Shown here: positions 26,796 to 35,328 of the stretch, one piece after another
Position numbering within the stretch: the stretch's first letter is position 1
Layout of the letters: each line of letters starts with the position of its first letter
Source of the DNA: Chitinophagaceae bacterium DXS
Lineage (GTDB): Bacteria; Bacteroidota; Bacteroidia; Chitinophagales; Chitinophagaceae
Assembly: GCA_030345135.1 (NCBI GenBank)
Contig: CP128386.1
Span: 4,880,548 to 4,944,547 of the forward strand
DNA length: 64,000 bases
Reading direction: 5' to 3'
The notes under the pieces: model-generated
The model's input: only the letters and a program-made list of their open reading frames with translations
Told to the model about the DNA's origin: nothing
Databases searched by the model: none
Made by a program: the position numbers and the translations under genes

Positions 26796-28016
26796 ATGAT
26801 CGTAAAAATTAAGACAAGGGACGCCCGTTACAAACTGGAAAAAGGGGCGGGAAGTGATGCTATACACAGAGATCCGCAATATGCATACGCCGTAACTGAA
26901 TTGATCGACGACAGTGGCATTACCGGAACAGGTTTGGCTTTTACGTTGGGTGAAGGAAATGATCTTGTTTGCAAAGCCGCGGAGTTTTATGCGCAGCAGT
27001 TAATAGGAAAGGATATTGAAGAATTGATGGGTTCTTTTGGCTTGCTGTTTAATCGCTTTGCAAATGAACAGCAGTTCAGATGGCTCGGTCCGCACAAAGG
27101 AATTGTCCACCTGGCCCTGGCATCTGTTACCAACGCCTGTTTTGATCTTTGGGCAAAAAAGCGAGGTGTGCCATTGTGGAAATTATTGATAGATCTTACA
27201 CCTGAACAGATTATAGGCCTGCTTGATTTTTCGTATATAGAAGATGAATTGTCAAAATCTGCAGCATTGGATCTGCTTCGTTCAACATGTGTAACCAGGC
27301 AGGAGCGTCTGTCAATTTTAGAAAAAGGATATACCGCATATGATACTTCTATCGGCTGGTTCAATTACTCGGATGAGGACATCAGAGCTAATTGTAAAAA
27401 AGCTGTAGCCGAAGGCTTTACTGCAATGAAACTGAAAGTAGGTTCTGCTGATGAAGAGCGTGATATACGAAGGGCTGAAATTGTTCGTGAAGCAGCGGGT
27501 GACCAGGTAAAGGTAATGCTCGATGCCAATCAGCAATGGGATCTTTCCAAAGCTCTTCGGATTTGCAAAAGATTGCAGCACATTAATCCTTACTGGATAG
27601 AAGAGCCAACGCATCCGGATGATATTTTAGCACACAAACGACTGGCTGATGAAATTGCGCCTGTTAAGCTCGCGTTAGGTGAACACGTGCCCAACAGCAT
27701 CATCTTTAAAAATTATTTACAAACCGGCTGTGCAGGATTTATCCAGGTTGATGCAGTAAGGGTAGGAGGGGTTAGTGAGTTTATTCTTGTGAGTTTGTTG
27801 TGTAAGAAATTCGGAATCCCGGTTGTCCCTCATGTGGGCGATATGGGGCAATTGCATCAGCACCTCGTTCTGTTTAATCATATCTCGGTAGGTCATGAAG
27901 CTTTGTTCCTGGAACATATTCCTCATTTGCGTAAACATTTTGTTCATCCCGTGAAAATTGAGAACGGCGTGTATGTTACGCCGCAGGAAGCGGGAAGTAG
28001 TTGCGATTTAAAATAA
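26796..28016 (+). CDS. L-fuconate dehydratase (enolase superfamily)
   Basis: A 406-residue mandelate-racemase-type enolase protein. The N-terminal lid carries GSDAIHRDPQYAYAVTEL and TGTGLAFTLGEGNDLVCKA, a pattern specific to L-fuconate dehydratases. Barrel motifs follow: AMKLKVG (base Lys), VMLDANQQWD, YWIEEPTHPDD and LGEHVPNS (metal ligands Asp, Glu, Glu), and PHVGDMGQLHQH (catalytic His). It would dehydrate L-fuconate to 2-keto-3-deoxy-L-fuconate with Mg2+. It lies between the SDR and the symporter, with 17- and 4-base gaps, in a compact operon. Known enzymes are near 440 residues; this one is slightly shorter but complete in all motifs. Confidence 0.9.
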   Translation: MIVKIKTRDARYKLEKGAGSDAIHRDPQYAYAVTELIDDSGITGTGLAFTLGEGNDLVCKAAEFYAQQLIGKDIEELMGSFGLLFNRFANEQQFRWLGPHKGIVHLALASVTNACFDLWAKKRGVPLWKLLIDLTPEQIIGLLDFSYIEDELSKSAALDLLRSTCVTRQERLSILEKGYTAYDTSIGWFNYSDEDIRANCKKAVAEGFTAMKLKVGSADEERDIRRAEIVREAAGDQVKVMLDANQQWDLSKALRICKRLQHINPYWIEEPTHPDDILAHKRLADEIAPVKLALGEHVPNSIIFKNYLQTGCAGFIQVDAVRVGGVSEFILVSLLCKKFGIPVVPHVGDMGQLHQHLVLFNHISVGHEALFLEHIPHLRKHFVHPVKIENGVYVTPQEAGSSCDLK

Positions 28017-28020
28017 CCTG

Positions 28021-29670
28021 ATGATTGGTACAATAGATATAATTATTGCTGTGTGTTACATACTGGCCATTGTTACGATTGGTCTATGGACGGGCACACG
28101 TAAAAAGAAGAACGGAACAACAACTTCCGGCGAGTATTTTTTAGCGGGAAAAACACTGCACTGGCCAATGATCGGCCTGGCATTGTTTGCGACAAATATT
28201 TCCTGTTTGCACCTGGTAAGCCTTGCACAGAGCGGCTTTGATTCAGGTTTGCTGAACGGAAACTTTGAATGGATGGCCGCATTCACACTTATACTGCTGG
28301 CGCTTTTCTTTGTTCCGTTTTACATACGTTCAGGCGTGTCTACACTTCCTGATTTTCTGGAGAAAAGATACAACAAGGCATGCCGCGACTGGCTCGCATT
28401 TATTTCGATCATCTCTGCGATAATCATTCATATTGCTTTTTCCTTTTTGGCGGGAGGCATTGTGTTGGAAACATTGTTTGGAATTAATATGTATGTCAGC
28501 ATTATTGTTATTGCAGCGTTAACTGGTTTATATACTATTATTGGCGGACTGAAAGCGGTGGTAATAACCGAATCCATTCAAAGTATTGTACTTATAACAG
28601 GCGCCATTATCATAACTTTTTTTTCCTGGAACAAGGTTGGCGGATGGCATCATGTTACTGAAATACTGGGCAGCCAAAACGCGCTTGAAAAGGTGAGTAT
28701 GATGCGTCCGTTAGGTGATAAAAGCGGCATGTCGTGGATGGCAGTATTTTTCGGTTATCCGGTATTGGGGATTTGGTATTGGTGTGCCGATCAAACAATT
28801 GTCCAACGCGCCCTTGGTGCTAAGGATGAAAACAACGCAAGGGCGGGTGCGTTATTTTGCGGATTTATTAAAATACTGCCTGTATTTATTTTTGTAATGC
28901 CCGGGCTGTTTGCATATGTGTTGTATCATTCGCAAAAGCTGGATTTAAGTGCGTTGCAGCACGTTGATCAAAATGGCCAGCTTGCGCTGAATACAAAAGG
29001 TATTTACACATTGATGATAACGCAATTGGTACCAAATGGATTAATAGGCGTATTGGTGGCAGCCTTGCTGTCCGGCCTTATGAGCCAGATTGCAGGCGCC
29101 TTGAATTCTATCGCTACATTATCCAGTTTTGATCTGTATAAAAGATTTAAGCCTGCTACATCTGATAAAAAGTTGGTTCAGGTGGGCCGGTTGTCTGCTG
29201 CGCTTGCGTTGATTGTTTCCATTGGCTTGTTGCCCCTGCTAAATCAATACCAGAGTTTGTTTGAAGGCATTAATGATGTGATTGCGCATATAGCTCCTCC
29301 GATCACCTGTGTTTTTATCCTCGGTGTTTTTTGGGGAAAAGCCTCCGCCGTGTCTGCTCAACTGACATTGTGGATCGGTTCATTCCTTGGCGCTGCTGTT
29401 TATGCTGCAACGAAGCTCTATCCGGATAGTTTTCTTGCCGGTATTCCATTTATGATGATGGCTTTTTACCTGTTTTGCGCATGCGTGCTTATACAGGTAG
29501 TGTTTTCTTATGTATATCCCGTGCAACATACAGCTCAAAGCAGGGAACTGTTTTGGAAATCGTTAAGTGAACCGTTGCAAAGTAAAGGATGGTCTGGCCT
29601 TGGGAATTACAAAACGCTGTCATTATTGTTACTGCTTACAATGGCTGTTTTATATACGGTGTTCAGGTAA
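28021..29670 (+). CDS. Sodium/solute symporter (SSS family), probable L-fucose importer
   Basis: A 549-residue protein with about 14 membrane segments. Family motifs: SGEYFLAGKTLHWPMIGLAL, FATNISCLHLVSLAQSGFDS, YTIIGGLKAVVITESIQSI and GIWYWCADQTIVQRALGAKD. These match the SGLT/galactose branch. It begins 4 bases after the fuconate dehydratase gene and is therefore translationally linked to L-fucose catabolism; the likely cargo is L-fucose or a fucosylated sugar. It parallels the symporter at 215. Confidence 0.9.
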   Translation: MIGTIDIIIAVCYILAIVTIGLWTGTRKKKNGTTTSGEYFLAGKTLHWPMIGLALFATNISCLHLVSLAQSGFDSGLLNGNFEWMAAFTLILLALFFVPFYIRSGVSTLPDFLEKRYNKACRDWLAFISIISAIIIHIAFSFLAGGIVLETLFGINMYVSIIVIAALTGLYTIIGGLKAVVITESIQSIVLITGAIIITFFSWNKVGGWHHVTEILGSQNALEKVSMMRPLGDKSGMSWMAVFFGYPVLGIWYWCADQTIVQRALGAKDENNARAGALFCGFIKILPVFIFVMPGLFAYVLYHSQKLDLSALQHVDQNGQLALNTKGIYTLMITQLVPNGLIGVLVAALLSGLMSQIAGALNSIATLSSFDLYKRFKPATSDKKLVQVGRLSAALALIVSIGLLPLLNQYQSLFEGINDVIAHIAPPITCVFILGVFWGKASAVSAQLTLWIGSFLGAAVYAATKLYPDSFLAGIPFMMMAFYLFCACVLIQVVFSYVYPVQHTAQSRELFWKSLSEPLQSKGWSGLGNYKTLSLLLLLTMAVLYTVFR

Positions 29671-29682
29671 GAAGTGAATGAG

Positions 29683-29717
29683 TAAAGCTTAAAGCCTAAA
29701 GCCTAAAGCTTAAAGCT
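29683..29717. repeat. AAAGCYT heptamer repeat
   Basis: Five to six tandem copies of TAAAGCT/TAAAGCC directly after the symporter gene. Confidence 0.7.
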
Positions 29718-29745
29718 GACCGAAGCGAAGTTTTTTGAACCATAT

Positions 29746-30103
29746 AAGGCGCATAGGGGCGTATAAGAAGTTACGCCGGAGGTCAATAATGGCTAGAGCA
29801 GTATATATTTACTCAGCCAGTTTGTGCCCTTCACCATTGACCATTCACTATTCACTAGTTGCATTGAAGGCACATAGGGGCGCATAAGAAGTTACGACCG
29901 GAGGATAGTAATAACTGGAGCGGCAGACATTTAATCAACCAGTTTGTGCCCTTCACCATTGACCATTCACTAGTTGCATTGAAGGCACATAGGGGCGCAT
30001 AAGAAGTTACGACCGGGGGATAGTAATAACTGGAGCAGCATACATTTACTCAGCCAGTTTGTGCCCTTCACCATTGACCATTCACTATTCACCAGTTGTA
30101 TCG
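29746..30103. repeat. Three tandem ~120-bp repeats before the fucosidase gene
   Basis: Copies at 29746-29866, 29867-29981 and 29982-30103. Each starts AAGGCRCATAGGGGCG, continues AAGAAGTTACG, CAGCCAGTTTGTGCCCTTCA and ends with ACCATTGACCATTCACTA words. Copies 2 and 3 are almost identical; copy 1 is more diverged and copy 2 lacks one ~7-bp ATTCACT word. The array ends 29 bases before the GH29 start, so it forms the whole upstream region of that gene. Confidence 0.9.
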
Positions 30104-30132
30104 AAGAATATTAACTATAGACAAAAACTTTA

Positions 30133-31440
30133 ATGATGAATAAAAGAATTACCTGGCTTTCGTTTTTGATTGTTTTAAGTATGACTGCTTATTCGCAGAA
30201 TAAGACAAGTAAAGCGGTTGTAAAGGATTTTATGAATAAACGCTTTGGTATGTTTATTCATTGGGGACCTGTAAGCCTGCGTGGCACGGAAATAGGTTGG
30301 TCGCGCGGTAAAGATGTACCGGTTGATGAGTATGATAGTTTGTATAAAGAATTTGATCCCGTGCTATTTAATGCTGATGATATGGTTAGCATTGCTAAGC
30401 AAGCTGGTATGAAATACCTGACCATTACTGCAAGGCATCATGATGGATTTTGTTTGTGGCCCACCGCTTACACCGATTTCAACATCATGCATTCTCCTTA
30501 TAAAAAAGATATTGTCGGAGCGTTGGCGGCAGCATGTAAAAAGCAGGGAATTAAATTTTGTATTTATTATTCAGTACTAGACTGGCATCACCCGGACTAC
30601 CCGAATCATAGCCCATCGGGTCAGGATCCTGATCCTAAGTCGGATATGAACAAGTATATCGTGTTTATGAAAAACCAGTTGAAGGAATTGATCACGAAAT
30701 ACGATCCCTATATGCTTTGGTTTGATGGGGCATGGGAAAAGCCGTGGACCGAAGAAATGGGGAGAGATATGTATGCATATCTTAAACAGTTAAAACCTGA
30801 TGTTATTACAAATAACAGGCTGGGTAAAGAAATGGCAGGTATAGATAATGCCAAAATAGACGAAAGCAAAATGGTTGGTGATTATGATACACCAGAACAG
30901 GTTGTAGGTAAGCTTAACATGAATATGCCGTGGGAAAGCTGTTTTACTATTTGCAACCAATGGTCATGGAAGCCGAATGATAAAATGAAATCGCTCAGAG
31001 AATGTCTTGCGATCATTTCTCAAACCGCAGGTGGGAATGGCAACTTGCTTTTGAATGTTGGTCCTATGCCTGACGGACGTATAGAAGCGCGCCAGGCTAC
31101 AAGGTTGCGCGAAATCGGCGACTGGCTTAAAACAAACGGTGAAGCCATTTATAATACGTCAGGCGGGCCATATGAGCCGACTGCAAACTATGCAACGACC
31201 CGCAAAGGCAACAATATTTATCTGCATGTAATTAAAACAGATACTGCTTCAATCACTTTAAAAAATCTTCCGGGTAAACAGGTTAAAAATGCACATGTTT
31301 TAAACGGTGAAAAGATTACGGTTGAAAATGACCGGGATAGTTTTCGTGTGTTGTTGCCAACTGCTTTGGCCGGAAAGCAAGAATATGTTGTAGTGTTGGA
31401 ACTAAACGGTAATGCAGAAGCGCTACCGGTTATACATTAG
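30133..31440 (+). CDS. Alpha-L-fucosidase, GH29
   Basis: A 435-residue secreted enzyme (signal MNKRITWLSFLIVLSMTAYS, cleavage after YSQ). The start is ATG 30133 or 30136. GH29 hallmarks are RFGMFIHWGP, YLTITARHHDGFCLW, DIVGALAAACKKQGIKFCIY and YSVLDWHHPDY. The nucleophile is Asp198 in MLWFDGAW; a Trp-rich segment PWESCFTICNQWSW follows. It hydrolyses terminal alpha-L-fucose by a retaining mechanism in the periplasm or outside. Length fits single-domain GH29 with a short C-terminal beta domain. A mutarotase and a second GH29 follow on the same strand. Confidence 0.95.
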   Translation: MMNKRITWLSFLIVLSMTAYSQNKTSKAVVKDFMNKRFGMFIHWGPVSLRGTEIGWSRGKDVPVDEYDSLYKEFDPVLFNADDMVSIAKQAGMKYLTITARHHDGFCLWPTAYTDFNIMHSPYKKDIVGALAAACKKQGIKFCIYYSVLDWHHPDYPNHSPSGQDPDPKSDMNKYIVFMKNQLKELITKYDPYMLWFDGAWEKPWTEEMGRDMYAYLKQLKPDVITNNRLGKEMAGIDNAKIDESKMVGDYDTPEQVVGKLNMNMPWESCFTICNQWSWKPNDKMKSLRECLAIISQTAGGNGNLLLNVGPMPDGRIEARQATRLREIGDWLKTNGEAIYNTSGGPYEPTANYATTRKGNNIYLHVIKTDTASITLKNLPGKQVKNAHVLNGEKITVENDRDSFRVLLPTALAGKQEYVVVLELNGNAEALPVIH

Positions 31441-31460
31441 TATTTCATTAAAACGCATAT

Positions 31461-31922
31461 ATGTTCAATATAAGAAAGTTTTGTTTCTTGATTTTACCGG
31501 TTCTGCTGTTTTCTGCGTGTGACCAACAGGGTGTAAAGCAATCAGGACAAGCAGGCGGCATGCCTGCAGATACATTGAAAAGCATACAACGCTTTGGCAT
31601 GGTCACCGGTATAAAGGCTGACAAGATTGATTATTACAAACAGTTGCATGCATCAATTTGGCCGGGTGTTGCCAAAAAAATAAAAGCGTGTCATATTCAG
31701 AACTATTCCATCTATCTCAAAGAAATTGAAAACAAGTATTATTTGTTCAGTTATTTTGAATACACAGGAAATGATTTTGCTAAGGATATGCAGCTGATGG
31801 CAGCAGACAGCACCACGCAACGCTGGTGGAAAGAAACGGCGCCGGCACAAATTCCGTTGCCCGATGCAGCTGCAAAAAATGAAACCTGGAGCAGGGCGGA
31901 AGAAGTGTTTTTTCTGAAGTAG
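31461..31922 (+). CDS. L-fucose/L-rhamnose mutarotase-like lipoprotein
   Basis: A 153-residue lipoprotein (lipobox FSAC at residue ~20) with a RhaM-like domain: QRFGMVTGIKADKIDYYKQL, HASIWPGVAKKIKACHIQNY and YLFSYFEYTGNDFAKDM. The HxxIWP signature is the same as in the protein at 1821. It lies 20 bases after one fucosidase and 310 bases before another, so it most likely interconverts L-fucose anomers in the periplasm after fucosidase release (retaining GH29 gives the alpha anomer). Confidence 0.8.
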   Translation: MFNIRKFCFLILPVLLFSACDQQGVKQSGQAGGMPADTLKSIQRFGMVTGIKADKIDYYKQLHASIWPGVAKKIKACHIQNYSIYLKEIENKYYLFSYFEYTGNDFAKDMQLMAADSTTQRWWKETAPAQIPLPDAAAKNETWSRAEEVFFLK

Positions 31923-32004
31923 CCAGATGGTTTTAAATACAGTGTAGACTGGATTATATGCGATACACAGTCCAAAAATGATATGACAGATCTTTATCGC
32001 AAAA

Positions 32005-32119
32005 GCTCTGTGTAACTCTGCGTCTTCCCCTGTATTTCTTCGTGTAATAATAACTTTTATTAAGTATTGTCAACAATTAGTTACACAGAGCAGCACAGAG
32101 CAGACACAGAGGTCCACAG
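32005..32119. repeat. CTCTGTG repeats in inverted arrangement
   Basis: GCTCTGTGTAACTCTGCGTC on the left and TTACACAGAGCAGCACAGAG...ACACAGAGG on the right, separated by ~65 A/T-rich bases. The arms could fold into a long hairpin. They match the single copy at 16607-16648. They fill most of the 310-base gap between the mutarotase and the second fucosidase. Confidence 0.7.
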
Positions 32120-32232
32120 ACAGTAAGCTTACATACAAATCCGTCATTTTCGATGATTAATTTGATGTTTTGCATTGCCAACCGGATCTTTAGCAAGTCA
32201 TGATTATATAATTCAGAATCGAATCAAGAAAA

Positions 32233-33735
32233 ATGAGATTGAAAAAATTTTATTTACTACCGATTTTTTTTGCCGCGATATTAGGCCGGTGCTTTGGCCA
32301 ACTACAGCTGCCATCAAACAAACCTAACCTGGCACAGCAGGCAATGATCAAACGTGGTTATGGTATGTTCATGCATTTTGGTTTGAATACTTTTGCTGAT
32401 GTTGAATGGTCTGATGGCACTATACCCGTTGAAAAATTCAATCCTACGCACCTGGATCCGGAACAGTGGGTACGAACCGCAAAGGAAGCAGGCTTCAGGT
32501 ATGTGTTGCTCATAACCAAGCATCACGACGGTTTCTGCTTGTGGGATAGCAAATACACTACTTATGATGTAGGATCCGCTCCTGTAAAAACAGACATTGT
32601 AAAGGCTGTGTCTGACGCCTGTAAAAAATACGGGATCAGGTTCGCCATTTATTATTCGTTGTGGGACAGACATGAACCATCTTACAGGAATAACGATCCG
32701 CAGGTTTACATCAACTACATGCTGAATCAGTTAACAGAGCTGTTCAGTAATTATGGAGAGATCTGTGAATTATGGCTCGACGGTGGCTGGGATCGCAAGC
32801 CGAAGGATTGGGGCATAGATCAAATATATAAGCTGGTTAAAAAATATAATCCGGCTTGCGCGGTAAGTGTTAACCACACTATTGAAACTACAGAAGGTAA
32901 ACGCAATTATACGCAGCCTTCCCTGATGACGGAAGACAACAAATATTTCTTTCAGTATTTTCCTGCTGATTTCAGATTGTGGGATCCGAAAATGATTACC
33001 CGTTTTGATAAAAAGCAATACCTGCACGATGGCAAATCCTATTATATGCCGTTTGAGCATACGCTTTGTATAAGCAAGCGCTGGAACTGGTTTCAGAAAA
33101 GTGTGCAGCTGCCAACACGAGACCTGGATGAATTGGAGGAGCTTTTTTATTGGTGCACTTACAACAATAATTCACTTGTGTTGAATGTCCCTCCGGATCA
33201 GACTGGAAGGATAAGAGAATATGAAGCATTAACAGCCATAGAACTAGGCAAAAGGCTGGGGCTCGCTCCAAACAAACCTTTGCCGCAAAACGGTGAATTT
33301 ATTTCTTCTCTTAAACCTGTTGTAGCCACAAGTGTGTTTGAGGAAAAAGGCAAGCGCCATGAAGGTAACCTGGTTACAGACGGTAGCCTGGATAGCCGTT
33401 GGATCTCCGTGGATACCCTCGCAAGTCTCGATATAGAACTTGATTCATCAAAGGCTTTCAACAAGATTAGCATTTTTGAATACCAGGATACAAAAGAATT
33501 ACCGGATGGTTTTTCGCAGATACGCATTCCGAGAATACAGGAGTACAGTGTTGATATCATGCTTGAAGGAAGTTGGAAAACAATTTATCTTGGAGCTGAA
33601 CCTATGGGTGATTGTAAAGTGATCCGTTTACCTAAACGTTATCGCACAAGCAGGTTACGGTTCAATGTGAAAAAGGCAACAGCGCCTCCTTCAATTTACG
33701 AGATCAATGTAATTGATATGCCGGATAAAAAATAA
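32233..33735 (+). CDS. Alpha-L-fucosidase, GH29, with C-terminal beta-sandwich
   Basis: A 500-residue secreted protein (signal MRLKKFYLLPIFFAAILG, cleavage near CFGQ). GH29 motifs: RGYGMFMHFGLNTFADVEW, YVLLITKHHDGFCLWDSKY, KYGIRFAIYYSLWDRHEP. The nucleophile is Asp183 in LWLDGGWDR. After the barrel, residues ~365-500 resemble a discoidin (F5/8C) carbohydrate-binding domain: GNLVTDGSLDSRWISVDTLA, FNKISIFEYQD, YSVDIMLEGSWKTIY, TSRLRFNVKKA. The first GH29 (30133) differs in length and lacks this module, so the two may cut different linkages. A strong terminator follows. Confidence 0.94.
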   Translation: MRLKKFYLLPIFFAAILGRCFGQLQLPSNKPNLAQQAMIKRGYGMFMHFGLNTFADVEWSDGTIPVEKFNPTHLDPEQWVRTAKEAGFRYVLLITKHHDGFCLWDSKYTTYDVGSAPVKTDIVKAVSDACKKYGIRFAIYYSLWDRHEPSYRNNDPQVYINYMLNQLTELFSNYGEICELWLDGGWDRKPKDWGIDQIYKLVKKYNPACAVSVNHTIETTEGKRNYTQPSLMTEDNKYFFQYFPADFRLWDPKMITRFDKKQYLHDGKSYYMPFEHTLCISKRWNWFQKSVQLPTRDLDELEELFYWCTYNNNSLVLNVPPDQTGRIREYEALTAIELGKRLGLAPNKPLPQNGEFISSLKPVVATSVFEEKGKRHEGNLVTDGSLDSRWISVDTLASLDIELDSSKAFNKISIFEYQDTKELPDGFSQIRIPRIQEYSVDIMLEGSWKTIYLGAEPMGDCKVIRLPKRYRTSRLRFNVKKATAPPSIYEINVIDMPDKK

Positions 33736-33772
33736 AGAGCGACTTTCGTATCACCTGGGTTTAGAAAAGAAT

Positions 33773-33812
33773 AGCCGCCAGTATCATCAAGCTACTGGCG
33801 GCTTGTTATTTA
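33773..33812 (+). terminator. Intrinsic terminator after the GH29 gene
   Basis: A perfect 11-bp stem AGCCGCCAGTA / TACTGGCGGCT with a 9-base loop, then TTGTTATTT. Confidence 0.85.
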
Positions 33813-34041
33813 AAATCCTAAACAAGGGTTGTAAAATCTTGTTTATAGCATGTTGCTTTGTTCTTAGGCGTGTTTCTTTTTTTCAATAGAGATGATCACT
33901 GCTCATCAATAGAACTTAAATAGGTTCATTAAAAAAGTCGGAAGCATAATTGGATAGGCATTTGTTTCTTCTGAATTATAGTACAATTGTCCGCTTTATA
34001 GAAAAATGGTACGGAATTTCGTGTCAAAATAGCTTTGGGTA

Positions 34042-34331
34042 TCATGGGTGAAAAACGCGGAAACGCAACAGTAGCAAGCGTTTAGCTTTTCTCAAATGCG
34101 CTTAGCTATAATAAAAACGAAGAAAAATTATGTATGATGAGAGGATTTTGTTGAGTAATTTCAATTCAGAAAGTTCAGGGAAATTTTCAAAAGCAAGCAA
34201 TCGTCGAAGGCAATTCGTTAAAGGTGTGGATAAAGGTAAGCGGAACTTTCTACATATCAACATTATTTCGAACTTTTTTCATATGGCAAGCAATCGTTAG
34301 AGGTCGTCTGTTTCTACAGAAGGCCTTTTTT
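34042..34331 (+). ncRNA. Candidate structured small RNA, copy 1 of 3
   Basis: No credible protein gene. A perfect -7 box TAGCTTTG lies at 34030-34037, so transcription could start near 34042. The strand GAAAGTTC (34169-34176) can pair with GAACTTTC (34243-34250) or with GAACTTTT (34270-34277). The motif GCAAGCAATCGT occurs twice (34193 and 34287). A terminator GGTCGTCTGT-TTCT-ACAGAAGGCC plus six T closes the unit (34302-34331). The last ~150 bases are nearly the same in copies 2 and 3, while the 5' half has diverged, which suits a structured RNA. A 56-codon frame (34130-34300) is not kept in the other copies. Confidence 0.6.
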
Positions 34332-34472
34332 ATTTAAAGTGGTGTGTGGTTTGTCTTGGTGTTATTGTACGTTTCCTGGAGCTATGACTTGCTGAATCAG
34401 ATAATTTTTCATTTCCGCACTACAATTCAACAAAATAAGCTAAGATTTTACAGTGGATTATTGCTTTGGACA

Positions 34473-34767
34473 TCATGATGGGAATTTCGTCAAACCCAAT
34501 AATATCAATTGTTTTCAAGAATGAGTACTGCTTAGCGATGATAAAACTGAAGATAAGTTGTAAATGAAGAGAATATTCATTGAGCTAAATTTGTATCAGA
34601 AAGTTCAGATAGAGATTTTCAAAAGCAAGCAATCGTTGAAGGCAGATCGTTAAAGGTCTGATAAAGATAAGCGGAACTTTCAAACAACCAACATTATTTC
34701 GAACTTTTTTTCATATGGCAAGCAATCGTTAGAGGTCGTCTGTTTCTACAGAAGGCCATTTTTTTTT
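34473..34767 (+). ncRNA. Candidate structured small RNA, copy 2 of 3
   Basis: Same layout as copy 1. The -7-like TTGCTTTG is at 34461-34468, then GACATCAT and GCTTAGCGATGATAAAA, shared with copy 3. GAAAGTTC is at 34599-34606, GAACTTTC at 34674-34681 and the alternative partner GAACTTTT at 34701-34708. Two GCAAGCAATCGTT motifs are present. The terminator at 34734-34767 has the same stem as copy 1 and nine T. The start coordinate is an estimate. Confidence 0.6.
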
Positions 34768-34789
34768 ATAGCCATTGTACATTCAATGT

Positions 34790-34889
34790 CGTTTCCTTAA
34801 GTGGTTACAAAAAACGAAGCAAGCCTGAATCAGGTACTTCGTACTTCGTAAATCGTACTTGATAAATCTTAGTGTTTCTAAAGGAAACG
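34790..34889. repeat. Dispersed inverted-end element (MITE-like), copy A
   Basis: Ends CGTTTCCTTAA and TTTCTAAAGGAAACG are complementary over CGTTTCCTT. The inside has ACGAAGCAAGCCTGAAT, AGGTACTTCGTAC and TTCGTAAATCGTACTTGATA. The same inner words and similar ends occur at 56214-56358. It lies between RNA copies 2 and 3 and would account for much of their larger spacing. Confidence 0.65.
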
Positions 34890-35036
34890 GATTGTTCATT
34901 GACAATTAAGAATACCTTTCCTATTACTTGTTAGCTTTCCGAAGTAAAACACATTTTTGTGGTTGACTTTTGCCTGCCCGGCTGGTATTTTAAACTTATT
35001 GGGCGGAAATTAATATCAATAATTTCTGTTGGACAT

Positions 35037-35328
35037 CATAGTGGAAATTGACTCAAACCTAATATTATTAATGGTTTCAGGAGGAAAGGGGTGGTTAGCG
35101 ATGATAAAAATGAACTGAAGTTGTGTTTTATAGGCACAATTGTTGAATTAAATTTGTTCCTGAAAGTTCAAGTGAAGATTTTCAAAAGCAAGCAATCGTC
35201 GAAGGCAAATCGTTAAAGGTTGTTAAAGATAGAGTGAACTTTCAAATAACCAACATTATTTCGAACTTTTTTTCATATGGCAAGCAATCGTTAGAGGTCG
35301 TCTGTTTCTACAGAAGGCCATTTTTTTT
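35037..35328 (+). ncRNA. Candidate structured small RNA, copy 3 of 3
   Basis: Shares GGACATCATAGTGGAAATT, TTAGCGATGATAAAA and the full 3' half with copy 2. GAAAGTTC is at 35162-35169, GAACTTTC at 35236-35243, GAACTTTT at 35263-35270. The base pair just outside the helix is A-T in copy 1, T-A in copy 3 and unpaired A-A in copy 2. The terminator is at 35296-35328 with eight T. The -7 element is weak (TTCTGTTG near 35025), so this copy may be poorly transcribed. The next gene starts ~380 bases downstream. Confidence 0.6.

Noticed and set aside
29746-30103. CRISPR array
   Set aside because: Units are ~120 bp and contiguous without variable spacers; no cas genes.
34130-34300. 56-codon frame through RNA copy 1
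   Set aside because: The frame is broken by indels and stops in copies 2 and 3, while base-paired segments and the terminator are conserved.
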